Positions 1-9,046 of a stretch of DNA of 64,000 nucleotides are shown piece by piece. The notes beneath the pieces are model-generated. The model did not search any database and had not been told where the DNA came from. It saw nothing but the letters and a program-made list of their open reading frames with translations. Both the position numbers and the translations under genes were made by a program. The number at the start of each line of letters is the position of its first letter. Position 1 is the first letter of the stretch. Source of the stretch: Clostridium_AD sp937920395 (GTDB taxonomy: Bacteria > Bacillota > Clostridia > Clostridiales > Clostridiaceae). The stretch lies in assembly GCA_052274345.1 (NCBI GenBank), contig DAVZGP010000014.1, positions 1-64,000 on the forward strand, written 5' to 3'.

Positions 1-61
1 GTATTTCCGTCCATAGTTTTCATTTTTCTCATTTAATAAGCCTTCTTTCTTAAATTTTTTG

Positions 62-94
62 TAACGCCAACATCAACTAAAGATATTGGCGTTA
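62..94 (-). terminator. Inverted repeat after the lactate dehydrogenase gene
   Basis: A 9-bp perfect stem (62-70 with 86-94) sits 8 bases past the stop codon of the lactate dehydrogenase gene. On the minus strand it is not followed by a clean T-run, so it may be a weak terminator or an mRNA-stabilising hairpin rather than a strong terminator. Confidence 0.45.
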
Positions 95-102
95 TGATTA
101 TT

Positions 103-1500
103 TTATTCACATACTTTTCCTGGGTTTAATATATTATTAGGATCAAATGCTAATTTAATATTTTTCATAAGACCTACATACACAGGTCCAAGTTGTTCAA
201 GCATATATGCTTTTTTGGCAAAACCAATACCGTGTTCTCCTGATACTAATCCTTTTAATTCTCTTGATTTACTATACATTGCTTCAAATACATCTGCAAT
301 CTTTTTATCCCATACTTCATCAGTAAGATCATCCTTTAAAACATATACATGTAAGTTACCATCACCCGCATGACCAAAACTTCTTATTCTTATATTGAAT
401 TCCTTTTGGAGTTCATTAGTATAATTAATAAACTTTGCAACCATGTTTCTTGGTACTACAACATCACATTCATCCATATAAGTTGTTGTTGCTTTCACTG
501 CTTCAAGGAACGCTCCTCTTGCAGACCAAACAGCTTCTTTTCTCTCATCTGTGTCAGTTATAAATACATCAAGAGCCCCTTGCTCAAGACAAATGTTAGC
601 TACGCCTTCATAAGCTTTTTCTATTTCTTCTATAGTGTTACCGTCAAAAGTTAATAAAAGATATGCATCTGATGAATTATCAGGGAACTTTTTACCAAGG
701 AACTCTTCCGCCGCAAGAATAACCTCTCTTTGCATAAATTCTATAGCAGTTGGTGCTGCTTTTGATTTAACTATTAAAGGAACTGTATTTATTGCCATAT
801 CAAGATTAGGGAAAGGTATTAATAGTGAAATAGCTTTTTTAGGTAGTGGTAAAAGTCTTAATATAATTTTTGTAACTATTCCAAGGGTTCCCTCTGATCC
901 ACATATTAAATCTTTTATGCTATACCCAGTGGAATTCTTAACTACTTTTCCACCCACTTCAAGAATTTCTCCACTTGGAAGCACTACTTCAAGACCTCTT
1001 ATATAGTCTCTTGTTACTCCGTACTTAACAGCTCTCATTCCACCAGCATTTGTGTTGATGTTTCCAGCTATTGTTGCAGATTTTTCTCCTGGATCTGGTG
1101 GATAAAACAAATCAAATTCTTCAACATATTTGCTTATCTCCATTAAAAGGACACCCGGTTCTAAAGTTAGCATTAAGTTTTCTTCATCTAATTCAAGTAT
1201 TTTATTCATTCTAGACATATTTATCATAATTCCACCATATATTGGAACCGATGCTCCAACTAATCCCGTTCCTGAACCTCTTGCTACAACTGGAATTAAT
1301 TTTTCATTTGCATACTTCATAATTTTTGACACTTCATCAGTTGTAAGAACTTCAACTAATACTTCTGGCATTTTACTTATTCCACCCATCTCATCATGGC
1401 TGAAATCATCATTTATATTTTCACCAGTAAATACCCTATCACTACCCAATATAGACACTAAAAAATCTATATCTTTAGCATCAAGTTTTTTGTAACTCAT
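103..1500 (-). CDS. lctD: FAD-linked D-lactate dehydrogenase (GlcD/LctD type)
   Basis: This is a flavoprotein that oxidises lactate (or a similar 2-hydroxy acid) to the keto acid and passes electrons to the ETF encoded just upstream. The FAD_binding_4 domain shows ARGSGTGLVGA and NTNAGGMRAVKYG, followed by CGSEGTLGIVTK. The FAD-oxidase_C domain shows FGHAGDGNLHVYVL and EHGIGFAKK. The chosen ATG at 1500 has GGAGG 6 bases ahead and gives 465 aa, the normal family length; a longer ORF to 1524 lacks such a site. Order etfB-etfA-ldh matches the lctBCD operon of Acetobacterium woodii, where the complex drives lactate oxidation with NAD+ by electron confurcation. The substrate could also be glycolate; the ETF context favours lactate. 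Confidence 0.88.
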   Translation of the reverse strand: MSYKKLDAKDIDFLVSILGSDRVFTGENINDDFSHDEMGGISKMPEVLVEVLTTDEVSKIMKYANEKLIPVVARGSGTGLVGASVPIYGGIMINMSRMNKILELDEENLMLTLEPGVLLMEISKYVEEFDLFYPPDPGEKSATIAGNINTNAGGMRAVKYGVTRDYIRGLEVVLPSGEILEVGGKVVKNSTGYSIKDLICGSEGTLGIVTKIILRLLPLPKKAISLLIPFPNLDMAINTVPLIVKSKAAPTAIEFMQREVILAAEEFLGKKFPDNSSDAYLLLTFDGNTIEEIEKAYEGVANICLEQGALDVFITDTDERKEAVWSARGAFLEAVKATTTYMDECDVVVPRNMVAKFINYTNELQKEFNIRIRSFGHAGDGNLHVYVLKDDLTDEVWDKKIADVFEAMYSKSRELKGLVSGEHGIGFAKKAYMLEQLGPVYVGLMKNIKLAFDPNNILNPGKVCE

Positions 1501-1609
1501 AAAATTACCTCCTCGATTATTCATTTAGTGAAACTGCTAATTGATTTAGTCAATTAACTAAATGATTTATTAGTTAAGTTAATACTAAATTTTAATTTAA
1601 ACTTATCTT

Positions 1610-2818
1610 TTACCGAATACAGTACTCAGCTCCTGAATTTTTAATGTTTTCAATTAATTGAGGAACTATTTCATATATATCTCCTACTATTCCATAATGA
1701 GCTACATTGAATATAGATGCATTAGGATCTTTATTTATTGCAAATATACGTTCTGAACTGTTCATTCCAGCAGTAAACTGAACTGCACCTGAGATTCCAA
1801 GAGCTATTATTAATTTTGGTTTAACTGTTCTTCCAGAAAGACCAATTTGTTTTTTAGCATCAATCCAACCCGATTCAATTGTTGGCCTAGTTCCAGCAAC
1901 TTGAGCATTAAGTAAATCTGCAAGTTCTTGAATCATTACCAAATCTTTTTCTGATTTTAAAGCCCTTCCAACTGCAATAATTACTTCTGCGTCCGATATA
2001 TTTTCTTCAACCTCTTTTTTTGTAACCTTTAATACTTCAATGTTTGATTTAAGTTTTGATTTATCCATTTTACAAATTGTAATTTTACCCTTTGCCTCAC
2101 ATAGTTTTTCAGGGGCATTCATAACCTTGTATCTTACTGTTGACATCTGTGGTCTATTGTTTGGACATATAATTTGAGCCATAATATTACCGCCAAATGC
2201 TGGCCTTATCTGTACAAGATCTGTATTTTCTTTCATCTTAAGTATTGTACAATCAGCCGTAAGTCCTGTTCTAAATCTTGCTGCAACCCTAGGTGCAAGT
2301 GATCTACCAATAGTTGTTGCACCAACAAGTAATGATGATGGCTTTACCTTATTTACAAAATCTTCGAATGCTGCAGTATAAGGCTCTATCCTAAAATCCT
2401 TAAGCTCTTCATAATCGTATACAAAAACTTCATCAACCCCATAATAAAGTAGTTCTTTTGCTTTCTCTTTTATATTGTGGCCAATGAAAACACAATATAC
2501 TGGGAAATTAACAACTGCTGCAAGTTCTTTCGCTTTTCCGATAAGTTCCATTGTTACAGGGTGTATAACACCATCTACATGATCCACGTATACGCCGATA
2601 CCCTTCCATAAACTCTTATCAACTTGAACTTCCTTTGTTTCAAGAAATTCCATTACTCCTGTAGGACCTTTTTTAACGCAAATCTTACACATTTTACATC
2701 CTGCATTAACTTCAACTTTTCCATTGTTATATTCAATAGCACCAAAAGGACAAACCTTTAATAATTCTTGAACATTTGATTCATTTACTTTCTCTTGGTG
2801 ACAAATTAACTTACTCAT
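1610..2818 (-). CDS. etfA: Electron transfer flavoprotein alpha subunit with N-terminal Fe-S domain
   Basis: Large ETF subunit, 402 aa, longer than a plain EtfA (about 320-340 aa) because of an N-terminal ferredoxin-like domain. Cys23, Cys41, Cys44 and Cys47 could bind one [4Fe-4S] cluster; the second cluster of a full ferredoxin is missing. The rest is a normal EtfA, with the FAD-binding C-terminal region holding SGAVQFTAGM and AINKDPNASIF. The same extra domain is known in LctC of Acetobacterium woodii, which fits a role in ferredoxin-linked electron confurcation with the downstream dehydrogenase. It lies 35 bases after etfB and is probably co-transcribed with it. Confidence 0.9.
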   Translation of the reverse strand: MSKLICHQEKVNESNVQELLKVCPFGAIEYNNGKVEVNAGCKMCKICVKKGPTGVMEFLETKEVQVDKSLWKGIGVYVDHVDGVIHPVTMELIGKAKELAAVVNFPVYCVFIGHNIKEKAKELLYYGVDEVFVYDYEELKDFRIEPYTAAFEDFVNKVKPSSLLVGATTIGRSLAPRVAARFRTGLTADCTILKMKENTDLVQIRPAFGGNIMAQIICPNNRPQMSTVRYKVMNAPEKLCEAKGKITICKMDKSKLKSNIEVLKVTKKEVEENISDAEVIIAVGRALKSEKDLVMIQELADLLNAQVAGTRPTIESGWIDAKKQIGLSGRTVKPKLIIALGISGAVQFTAGMNSSERIFAINKDPNASIFNVAHYGIVGDIYEIVPQLIENIKNSGAEYCIR

Positions 2819-2853
2819 TATAATTCCACCTTTCTTATATAACTTTTAATTTA

Positions 2854-3642
2854 TTATACAAATTTTAAATCTTTAAGTTTTGTTGCTATTTTTAGACTTA
2901 GCTGTGCACCACTACCTGTCCATGTTTCACGATCATTATTTACATCTGGTGGAAATATTCGCTCTACTTGTGTTGGTGATCCATTAAGACCATATTTCTT
3001 TTCATCTTTATCTTCGAAATCATTTAATGATATCATTTTAATTTCTCTTTCTTTTGTAAGTAACTTTTTCCTATAAGATGGAAGTCTTGGCTGATATATA
3101 TCTTTATCTACAGTTAAAAGACATGGAAATTGAACCTCGGCTACTTCAATAGTATTTGCCATATCCATTTCTACAGTAATTGATTTTTCCTTTAATTCTA
3201 CTATCTTTAAAACGTTTGCAATATGTGGTATGCCTAAGTATTCAGCCATTTCTGGTCCTACTTGAGCAGTATCACCATCTGTTGTCTGCTTCCCACATAA
3301 TATAAGATCAAATTCGCCCATTTTTCTTACCCCTTGGGATATTGTATAAGATGTAGCTAGAACATCAGCTCCTGCGAACTTTCTATCAGAAATTAGTGCA
3401 CCTTCATCTGCACCCATCATATATGCCTCACGAATAACATCTTTTGCTTGTGGGGGTCCCATAGTTATAACTTTAATTACTCCACCCTTTTGTTCCTTGA
3501 TTTTAAGAGCAGTTTCTAATGCAAACAAATCAAAAGGATTCATTTTAGAATCTACACCATCTCTTTTTAAAACTCCTGTAACTGGATCTACTTCAACATT
3601 TGAAGTACCCGGAACTTGCTTTATACAAACTAAAATTTTCAT
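2854..3642 (-). CDS. etfB: Electron transfer flavoprotein beta subunit
   Basis: Small ETF subunit, 262 aa, full length. The N-terminus MKILVCIKQVPGT and the ETF-beta signature CGKQTTDGDTAQVGPEMAEY are clear. It pairs with the EtfA encoded next to make the flavin and AMP/NAD-binding heterodimer. It is the first gene of the operon: ATG with GTAGGAGG ahead, and a FadR-type operator about 55 bases upstream. The neighbouring FAD-linked lactate dehydrogenase makes lactate the likely electron source rather than an acyl-CoA. Confidence 0.92.
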   Translation of the reverse strand: MKILVCIKQVPGTSNVEVDPVTGVLKRDGVDSKMNPFDLFALETALKIKEQKGGVIKVITMGPPQAKDVIREAYMMGADEGALISDRKFAGADVLATSYTISQGVRKMGEFDLILCGKQTTDGDTAQVGPEMAEYLGIPHIANVLKIVELKEKSITVEMDMANTIEVAEVQFPCLLTVDKDIYQPRLPSYRKKLLTKEREIKMISLNDFEDKDEKKYGLNGSPTQVERIFPPDVNNDRETWTGSGAQLSLKIATKLKDLKFV

Positions 3643-3697
3643 ATATTTATTCCTCCTACATTTTGTATAGAATTCTAAAAGCTCATCATTGGACAGA

Positions 3698-3708
3698 TGG
3701 TCTGACCA
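3698..3708. promoter_or_regulatory. FadR/GntR-type operator upstream of etfB
   Basis: TGGTCTGACCA is an exact match to the TGGTnnnACCA palindrome bound by FadR-subfamily GntR regulators. It sits 56 bases before the etfB start, just after an AT-rich stretch that could be the -10 region, where binding would block transcription. The gene for a FadR-type regulator is immediately upstream, so it is the probable ligand-responsive repressor. The assignment is inferred from motif and position. Confidence 0.75.
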
Positions 3709-3789
3709 CCTTTTAATTTATAATAACACACTATTCATAATATTTCTACCATTGTTATATAATTAACGATATTTATTTTTTATAATATT

Positions 3790-3889
3790 NNNNNNNNNNN
3801 NNNNNNNNNNNNNNNNNNNNNNNNNNNNNNNNNNNNNNNNNNNNNNNNNNNNNNNNNNNNNNNNNNNNNNNNNNNNNNNNNNNNNNNNN
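3790..3889. other. Scaffold gap (100 N)
   Basis: A run of exactly 100 N, the usual placeholder for a gap of unknown size. The bases on each side share the same 10-mer TTATAATATT (3780-3789 and 3890-3899), and AACGATAT on the left is mirrored by ATATCGTT on the right. The break is probably at a terminator hairpin after the regulator gene, and the true gap may be very small or negative. Confidence 0.95.
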
Positions 3890-3899
3890 TTATAATATT

Positions 3900-4661
3900 C
3901 TATATCGTTTTTTCACTTTTATACTTATTTGAAAAATCCAAATGTTCTCGCATTGCTTTTCTGGCATCCGCGGAACTATGCCTTTCTATAGATAAATATA
4001 TCTCATTATGTTGAGAGAAAAGTATTTCCTTATTTCCTGCATGAACTATTATTAGTTTTCTTGCATCCTTTATAAAATGATCTACAAGTGTTGAAACTGT
4101 TTTAAGAATATCAAAAATTAAAACATTCCCTGAGCATTCTGCGATCTTATAATGAAAATTTTTATCTATTTCAGAATTAATATCCTCATCATCACAATTT
4201 AAGAATTTTTGCGTAAGTTCTTTAAGCTCTAATAATTGTTCATCCGTTATTCTCTTTGAAGCTAACCCTGCAGCCTCAACCTCCATAATCTTTCTGAGCT
4301 CCCATATCTCTTCTTGATTGCTTCCCTCTAACATAAACATAATTGATAATGGTTCAAATAGGTTATCCTGAAAACTTGCCTTTATATAGCTTCCTTCTCC
4401 TTGTCTGCACTCTATAAGTCCAACAACTTCTAATGCCCTAAGAGCCTCTCGAATTGAAGCCCTACTCACTTCTAATTGTTGCACTAAGTTTCTCTCTGAA
4501 GGTAGTTTATCACCTTTTTTAAGAATACCTTGATCAATCATATTTTTTATTTGGTCAATTACTTGTTCGTAAACTTTCGTACTTTTTATTGGGCTAAACA
4601 TTTTGTTCACACCTGGATATTGCTCCAAATGCTTAGATGTACTTTTGTCAATTTTATCCAT
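3900..4661 (-). CDS. FadR/LldR-family GntR transcriptional regulator
   Basis: 253 aa DNA-binding regulator. The N-terminal winged helix-turn-helix (about residues 25-95) shows KLPSERNLVQQLEVSRASI followed by REALRALEVVGLIE, a classic GntR pattern. The C-terminal part is an all-helical FCD ligand domain with EVEAAGLASKRI. Such regulators (LldR, LutR) sense lactate and similar acids. It lies just upstream of etfB-etfA-ldh in the same direction, and a consensus operator is present before etfB. The ATG at 4661 has AAGGGGGG 8-9 bases ahead. The gap just downstream does not cut the gene: the TAG stop is at 3900-3902. Confidence 0.87.
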   Translation of the reverse strand: MDKIDKSTSKHLEQYPGVNKMFSPIKSTKVYEQVIDQIKNMIDQGILKKGDKLPSERNLVQQLEVSRASIREALRALEVVGLIECRQGEGSYIKASFQDNLFEPLSIMFMLEGSNQEEIWELRKIMEVEAAGLASKRITDEQLLELKELTQKFLNCDDEDINSEIDKNFHYKIAECSGNVLIFDILKTVSTLVDHFIKDARKLIIVHAGNKEILFSQHNEIYLSIERHSSADARKAMREHLDFSNKYKSEKTI

Positions 4662-4902
4662 TATGTGATCCCCCCTTTAATATCCAAGATTCATGCACTG
4701 TATATATTATAACATAATTATTGCACTTTAATACTTCAGCAAATCATCTTGAAAATCATAAGTATTTATATAAATATATTACAACCACATTTTTTTAAAA
4801 TAAATTATACAAAAAAATAATAAATTATGATTTATAAAAATGAAAATGTTGATAATTATTTCACATTATCGTCGTTATCATTTATCCTAAATAAAATATT
4901 AA
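4662..4902. other. Intergenic stretch upstream of the regulator
   Basis: About 240 AT-rich bases without a gene. A TATAAT box on the minus strand (4706-4711) is a candidate -10 for the FadR-type regulator. No operator or structured RNA was recognised. The far end holds the terminator of the next chemoreceptor gene. Confidence 0.5.
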
Positions 4903-4933
4903 AACCGATAGAATTTATAAAATCCTATCGGTT
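4903..4933 (-). terminator. Intrinsic terminator of chemoreceptor 1
   Basis: Nine-base-pair stem (4903-4911 with 4925-4933) followed on the minus strand by a T-rich tract (TTAATATTTTATTT). It lies about 40 bases past the stop of the chemoreceptor gene. Confidence 0.82.
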
Positions 4934-4970
4934 AATCAGCTTTATTAATCTGTTCTTCATATTCTAATAT

Positions 4971-6683
4971 TTACAACTTAAATTTATGAACCATGCTATT
5001 TAATTTTTCAGCAAGTATTGCCTGATCTTGAGTTGCTTTTGTTATTTCTTGAATAGCCATTACAGATTCATTAACACTTGCGAGTATCTCCTCCGAACTA
5101 GCCACTGATTCTTCAGCTGTTGCTGATACATTTTCAATTGCTTTTTTTATCTCTGACACTGTTTCATTTACTATATTCATTGAGGTTCCTATATCTACGG
5201 ATAGCTCATTAAATACCGTCGCATCTGCACCATAGTGTTTACCTGTATCTACAAATAGTACATAATCTGGTGCAACTTTATTGTCAATAAAATCCAACAC
5301 ATCCCGTGCATTGCTCGAAAGATTATGGAATGCATTTTCAACTTTCGCAGTTACATCTTGTATTCTTTGAACTGCAGTTGATGAATCTTCAGCTAATTTT
5401 CTAACTTCATCTGCAACTACTGCAAATCCCTTGCCTTGCTCTCCTGCTCTCGCCGCTTCAATTGCTGCATTAAGTGCAAGAAGGTTTGTCTGACTTGCTA
5501 TATTTTCTATTTCATCTGCCATTAGCTTAACTTCACCAACAACCTTTCCTTCTTCAATTGCTTTTAATATTTTTTCTTGTTTCTCTTTACCCAGTTCTTT
5601 TGCATTCACAGCACTTATTTCAGCATTTTTCATGATTTTTTCAGCTTTCACTCCTATGTCACTAGCAATCTTAGTTCCGTTGTTTGCTCTTAAAGTTACA
5701 CCTTCCACATTTTCTGCAATGCTTTCCGTGGTTGCATTTACCTCTTCTGCTGTTGCACTTAGTTGCTCTGCCCCTATGGATACTTGCTTTACAGATTCAT
5801 TAACGAGATCCATTTTCGCAGATATTTCCTCCGTTGTAGCAGATAGTTCTTCGCTTGTAGCACTAATATCAGTAGCACTTTCTGATATTTCTCCAATTAA
5901 TGTTTTTAAATTTAATACCGCTTTATTTAGAGCTTTTGCCAAAATACCAATTTCATCAGTATTATCAATGTCAATTGTTTTTGATAAATCATTTTTTGAA
6001 AGTGCTTCAGCTACAATTACAACCTTCTTTATCTTCTTTGATATCGAAATAGCAATTATTAACCCAAGTGTTATTGCTACAAATAAACCTAGCATAGTTA
6101 TTATTATAATTTTACTATATGCACTATTATATGACGATTGACTATTATCATAATCAACTTTAGCCATACTCATAGTTAATTTTGCCTCTTTTTCTAAAAC
6201 GTTAAACATATCTGTTCTAATTTTAGTAAGACCTGGTGCAAGTGCGCTTGCTTTCCTAAAATCTCCTGCCTCAGCTTGTTTAATTAATTCATCTCTATTA
6301 GTACGGTAATCACCTAACAATTTTTTAAACTCTACAAATTGTTGCCTATCTAAATCAGTTGTAATTGTGGTTTTGTATTCTGCAATAAGTGTATTATTAA
6401 GAACCACAAGTCGTTGAATGTTATCTTTATTTTTTTGTATATTACTTTTGTTTATTGGGTCAAGAATTAACAATAAATCTCCTCTTATTTCTAATAGATT
6501 TGCTTTGAGATTAGAAATATCATTTACCCCTACCAAATTTATATTATAAATACTTTTAAGATTTTTATCCATACTAGACATACTAGTCATACCAATAAAC
6601 CCAACAATACCAATAAACAACGCAACTAAAATAAATGATGATACCAGTTTTTGAATCATTTTTAAATTATTAAAGAATTTCAT
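4971..6683 (-). CDS. Methyl-accepting chemotaxis protein (4HB type), copy 1
   Basis: Membrane chemoreceptor, 570 aa. Order: short cytoplasmic start, TM1 (about 9-30), periplasm-facing four-helix-bundle sensor (about 31-190), TM2 (about 192-214), HAMP, then the signalling domain with the hairpin tip IENIASQTNLLALNAAIEAA and AGEQGKGFAVVADEVRKLAE, where CheA/CheW dock. Start is the ATG with AGGAG 9 bases ahead; an upstream GTG two codons earlier is less likely. The next gene upstream is a close paralogue with an almost identical signalling half, but the sensor halves differ clearly. The ligand is unknown. Confidence 0.93.
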   Translation of the reverse strand: MKFFNNLKMIQKLVSSFILVALFIGIVGFIGMTSMSSMDKNLKSIYNINLVGVNDISNLKANLLEIRGDLLLILDPINKSNIQKNKDNIQRLVVLNNTLIAEYKTTITTDLDRQQFVEFKKLLGDYRTNRDELIKQAEAGDFRKASALAPGLTKIRTDMFNVLEKEAKLTMSMAKVDYDNSQSSYNSAYSKIIIITMLGLFVAITLGLIIAISISKKIKKVVIVAEALSKNDLSKTIDIDNTDEIGILAKALNKAVLNLKTLIGEISESATDISATSEELSATTEEISAKMDLVNESVKQVSIGAEQLSATAEEVNATTESIAENVEGVTLRANNGTKIASDIGVKAEKIMKNAEISAVNAKELGKEKQEKILKAIEEGKVVGEVKLMADEIENIASQTNLLALNAAIEAARAGEQGKGFAVVADEVRKLAEDSSTAVQRIQDVTAKVENAFHNLSSNARDVLDFIDNKVAPDYVLFVDTGKHYGADATVFNELSVDIGTSMNIVNETVSEIKKAIENVSATAEESVASSEEILASVNESVMAIQEITKATQDQAILAEKLNSMVHKFKL

Positions 6684-6706
6684 TAACACTCGCTCCTAAT
6701 TAATCT

Positions 6707-6726
6707 AGCGTAGCACATTCTACGCT
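6707..6726 (-). promoter_or_regulatory. Leader hairpin before chemoreceptor 1
   Basis: A 7-bp stem (6707-6713 with 6720-6726, 6-base loop) lies about 20 bases before the start codon, next to the ribosome binding site. It could affect translation or mRNA stability; no known motif was recognised. Confidence 0.35.
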
Positions 6727-6889
6727 GATTGTTTTTTTATAATTTTTTAGATAACTATCTATAATATTTCATATTTTTTTATAATTTTATATTTAATTAT
6801 CAAATATCATTAAAGCTTTTTCTAAGTCACTAATATAATCGTTCCATTTGCATTTAACTTTAACAAAATTTAATAATACAAAAAAATGT

Positions 6890-6924
6890 CCTATAGATTA
6901 GACCGTATTTGTCTAATCTATAGG
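6890..6924 (-). terminator. Intrinsic terminator of chemoreceptor 2
   Basis: A perfect 14-bp stem (6890-6903 with 6911-6924) with a 7-base loop, followed on the minus strand by ACATTTTTTTG. It separates the two chemoreceptor genes, so each is probably its own transcription unit. Confidence 0.9.
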
Positions 6925-6972
6925 CTTAAATTTACTTACTTATCTTCTTTAACTCATTACTCTAATATTAAT

Positions 6973-8685
6973 TTAGATCTTGAATTTTTTAACCATCACA
7001 GTTAGTTTTTCAGCAAGTATTGCCTGCTCTTGAGAAGCTTTTGTTATTTCTTGAATTGCCATAACAGATTCGTTAACACTTGCAAGTATTTCCTCTGTAC
7101 TAGCAACAGATTCCTCAGCAGTAGATGACACATTTTCAACTGCCTTTTTAATTTCTGACACAGTTTCATTTACTATAGTCATAGAAGCTCCTATATCGGC
7201 TGATAACTCATTAAATGTTACAGCATCTGTACCATATTGTTTCCCTGTGTCTACAAATAATATATAATCAGGTGTTACTTTATCATCAATAAAATTCAAC
7301 ACATCGTGCGCATTAATTGAAAGATTTTGGAATGCTTTCTCGACTTTTGCAGTTACCTCTTGTATTCTTTGAACTGCAGCTGATGAATCTTCAGCAAGCT
7401 TCCTAACTTCATCTGCAACTACTGCAAACCCCTTACCTTGTTCTCCTGCTCTCGCAGCTTCAATCGCTGCATTAAGTGCAAGAAGGTTTGTCTGACTTGC
7501 TATGTTTTCTATTTCATCTGCCATTAGCTTAACTTCACTAACAACCTTTCCTTCTTCAATTGCTTTTAATATTTTTTCTTGTTTCTCTTTACCTAGTTCT
7601 TTTGCATTCATAGCACTTATTTCAGCATTTTTCATGATTTTTTCAGCTTTTACCCCTATATCGCTAGCCATCTTAGTTCCCTTGTTTGCTCTTAAAGTTA
7701 CACCTTCCACATTTTCTGCAATACTCTCCGTGGTCGCATTTACTTCCTCTGCTGTAGCACTTAACTGCTCCGCTCCAATTGATACTTGCCTTACAGATTC
7801 ATTAACAAGATCCATTTTCGCAGATATTTCCTCTGTTGTAGCAAATAGTTCTTCACTTGCAGTGCTAATATCTGTAGCCCTTTCTGATATTTCTCCAATT
7901 AATGTTTTTAAATTTAGTATCGCTTTGTTTAAAGCTTTTGCCAAAATACCAATTTCATCAGTATTATCAATATCAATTGTTTTTGATAAATCATTGTCTG
8001 AAATTGCTTCAGCTACAATTACAACCTTCTTTATTCTCTTTGAAATTGAGATAGAAATAAACAACCCAAGTAAAATGGCAAACAATAAACCTATAATAGT
8101 TATTACAATTATTTTAATGTATGCACTGTTATATGATACTTGACTATTATTATAATCAACTTTTGCTAGACTTTTAGTTAAATCTAACTGATTCTGTATA
8201 GTTGTAACCATTTCCTCCCTACTTATATCAATCCCCGCAACAAGTTCATTTGCTTTTTTAAAATCGCCTGCATTAGCTTGCTTAATTAATTCATTATAAC
8301 CCAAAGTATAATTCTGAAGTTGACTTTCAAATTTCATAAATTGTTGCTTTTCCAATTTTGTTTTAATAATAGTCTTATAGCTTGTTATAAGACTATTATT
8401 AATGGCCTCAAGCCCAGCAATATTGCCTGTATTTATTAGTAAATCTTTTTTATTTAAAGGATCAATGACTAGCAATAAGTTTCCTCTAATTTCTAATATA
8501 TTAGCCTTTATGTTGACAACATCCTCAACACCCTTTAAATCATCATTGTAAATATGAATAAGATTTCCATCTATCTTATTCATATTAGATATTCCTATAA
8601 AACCAACCACCCCTATAAACAATGCAACCAAAACAAAAGCTGACACCAATTTTTGAATCATTTTTAAATTATTAAAGAATTTCAT
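6973..8685 (-). CDS. Methyl-accepting chemotaxis protein (4HB type), copy 2
   Basis: 570 aa receptor with the same architecture as its neighbour: TM1, four-helix-bundle sensor, TM2, HAMP and signalling domain with the conserved IASQTNLLALNAAIEAARAG tip. The first 20 residues and most of the region after TM2 are nearly identical to copy 1, while the sensor (about residues 35-190) is well diverged. This is a tandem duplication with a changed sensor, or gene conversion that keeps the signalling half uniform. ATG at 8685 follows GAGGAG. Ligand unknown. Confidence 0.93.
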   Translation of the reverse strand: MKFFNNLKMIQKLVSAFVLVALFIGVVGFIGISNMNKIDGNLIHIYNDDLKGVEDVVNIKANILEIRGNLLLVIDPLNKKDLLINTGNIAGLEAINNSLITSYKTIIKTKLEKQQFMKFESQLQNYTLGYNELIKQANAGDFKKANELVAGIDISREEMVTTIQNQLDLTKSLAKVDYNNSQVSYNSAYIKIIVITIIGLLFAILLGLFISISISKRIKKVVIVAEAISDNDLSKTIDIDNTDEIGILAKALNKAILNLKTLIGEISERATDISTASEELFATTEEISAKMDLVNESVRQVSIGAEQLSATAEEVNATTESIAENVEGVTLRANKGTKMASDIGVKAEKIMKNAEISAMNAKELGKEKQEKILKAIEEGKVVSEVKLMADEIENIASQTNLLALNAAIEAARAGEQGKGFAVVADEVRKLAEDSSAAVQRIQEVTAKVEKAFQNLSINAHDVLNFIDDKVTPDYILFVDTGKQYGTDAVTFNELSADIGASMTIVNETVSEIKKAVENVSSTAEESVASTEEILASVNESVMAIQEITKASQEQAILAEKLTVMVKKFKI

Positions 8686-8953
8686 TAACAATCACTCCTC
8701 AAATACTAAAATGTTTAAATTTTTTTTATAAAACCCTCCCTAATAAAAATATATTTTTTACTTTTTTTGTGATTTATTCTTTTATTATTGTCTTTATGAA
8801 ATATGTAAAATATTTTATTAATTTAGTAATTATCGTTAATTATTTAGATAACTTTAACAAAAATAATTATATGATTTTATTATTTTATAAATCTTCGACT
8901 ATATCGTTTACATTAAGTATAATAGCATTATATTTTAATTACTCAACACAAAA
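8686..8953. other. Intergenic stretch upstream of chemoreceptor 2
   Basis: About 270 very AT-rich bases. It should carry the promoter of chemoreceptor 2. A 67-codon ORF on the plus strand (8769-8972) runs through it but lacks a ribosome binding site and ends inside a terminator, so it is not called. Confidence 0.5.
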
Positions 8954-8970
8954 AGACGGCAAAGCCGCCT
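8954..8970 (-). terminator. Intrinsic terminator of the ahb operon
   Basis: On the minus strand a GC-rich 7-bp stem (AGGCGGC / GCCGTCT, one G-U pair) with a TTT loop is followed by a T-run. It lies about 75 bases past the stop of ahbB. Confidence 0.8.
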
Positions 8971-9046
8971 AATTATTCATATTTACCATTTAGCTATTAA
9001 TTTTATTAACATAAAGCATAACAATAATTATCTTATAACATATTCA

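Noticed and set aside
6707..6749. Plus-strand terminator formed by the hairpin and T-run upstream of chemoreceptor 1
   Set aside because: No plus-strand gene ends here; the T-run is probably part of the AT-rich promoter region.
5632..8143. Long plus-strand ORFs opposite the chemoreceptor genes
   Set aside because: They mirror the low-complexity Ala/Ser codons of the receptors and have no start signals.
8769..8972. 67-codon plus-strand ORF rich in hydrophobic residues
   Set aside because: No ribosome binding site, very AT-rich composition, and it ends in the ahb operon terminator.
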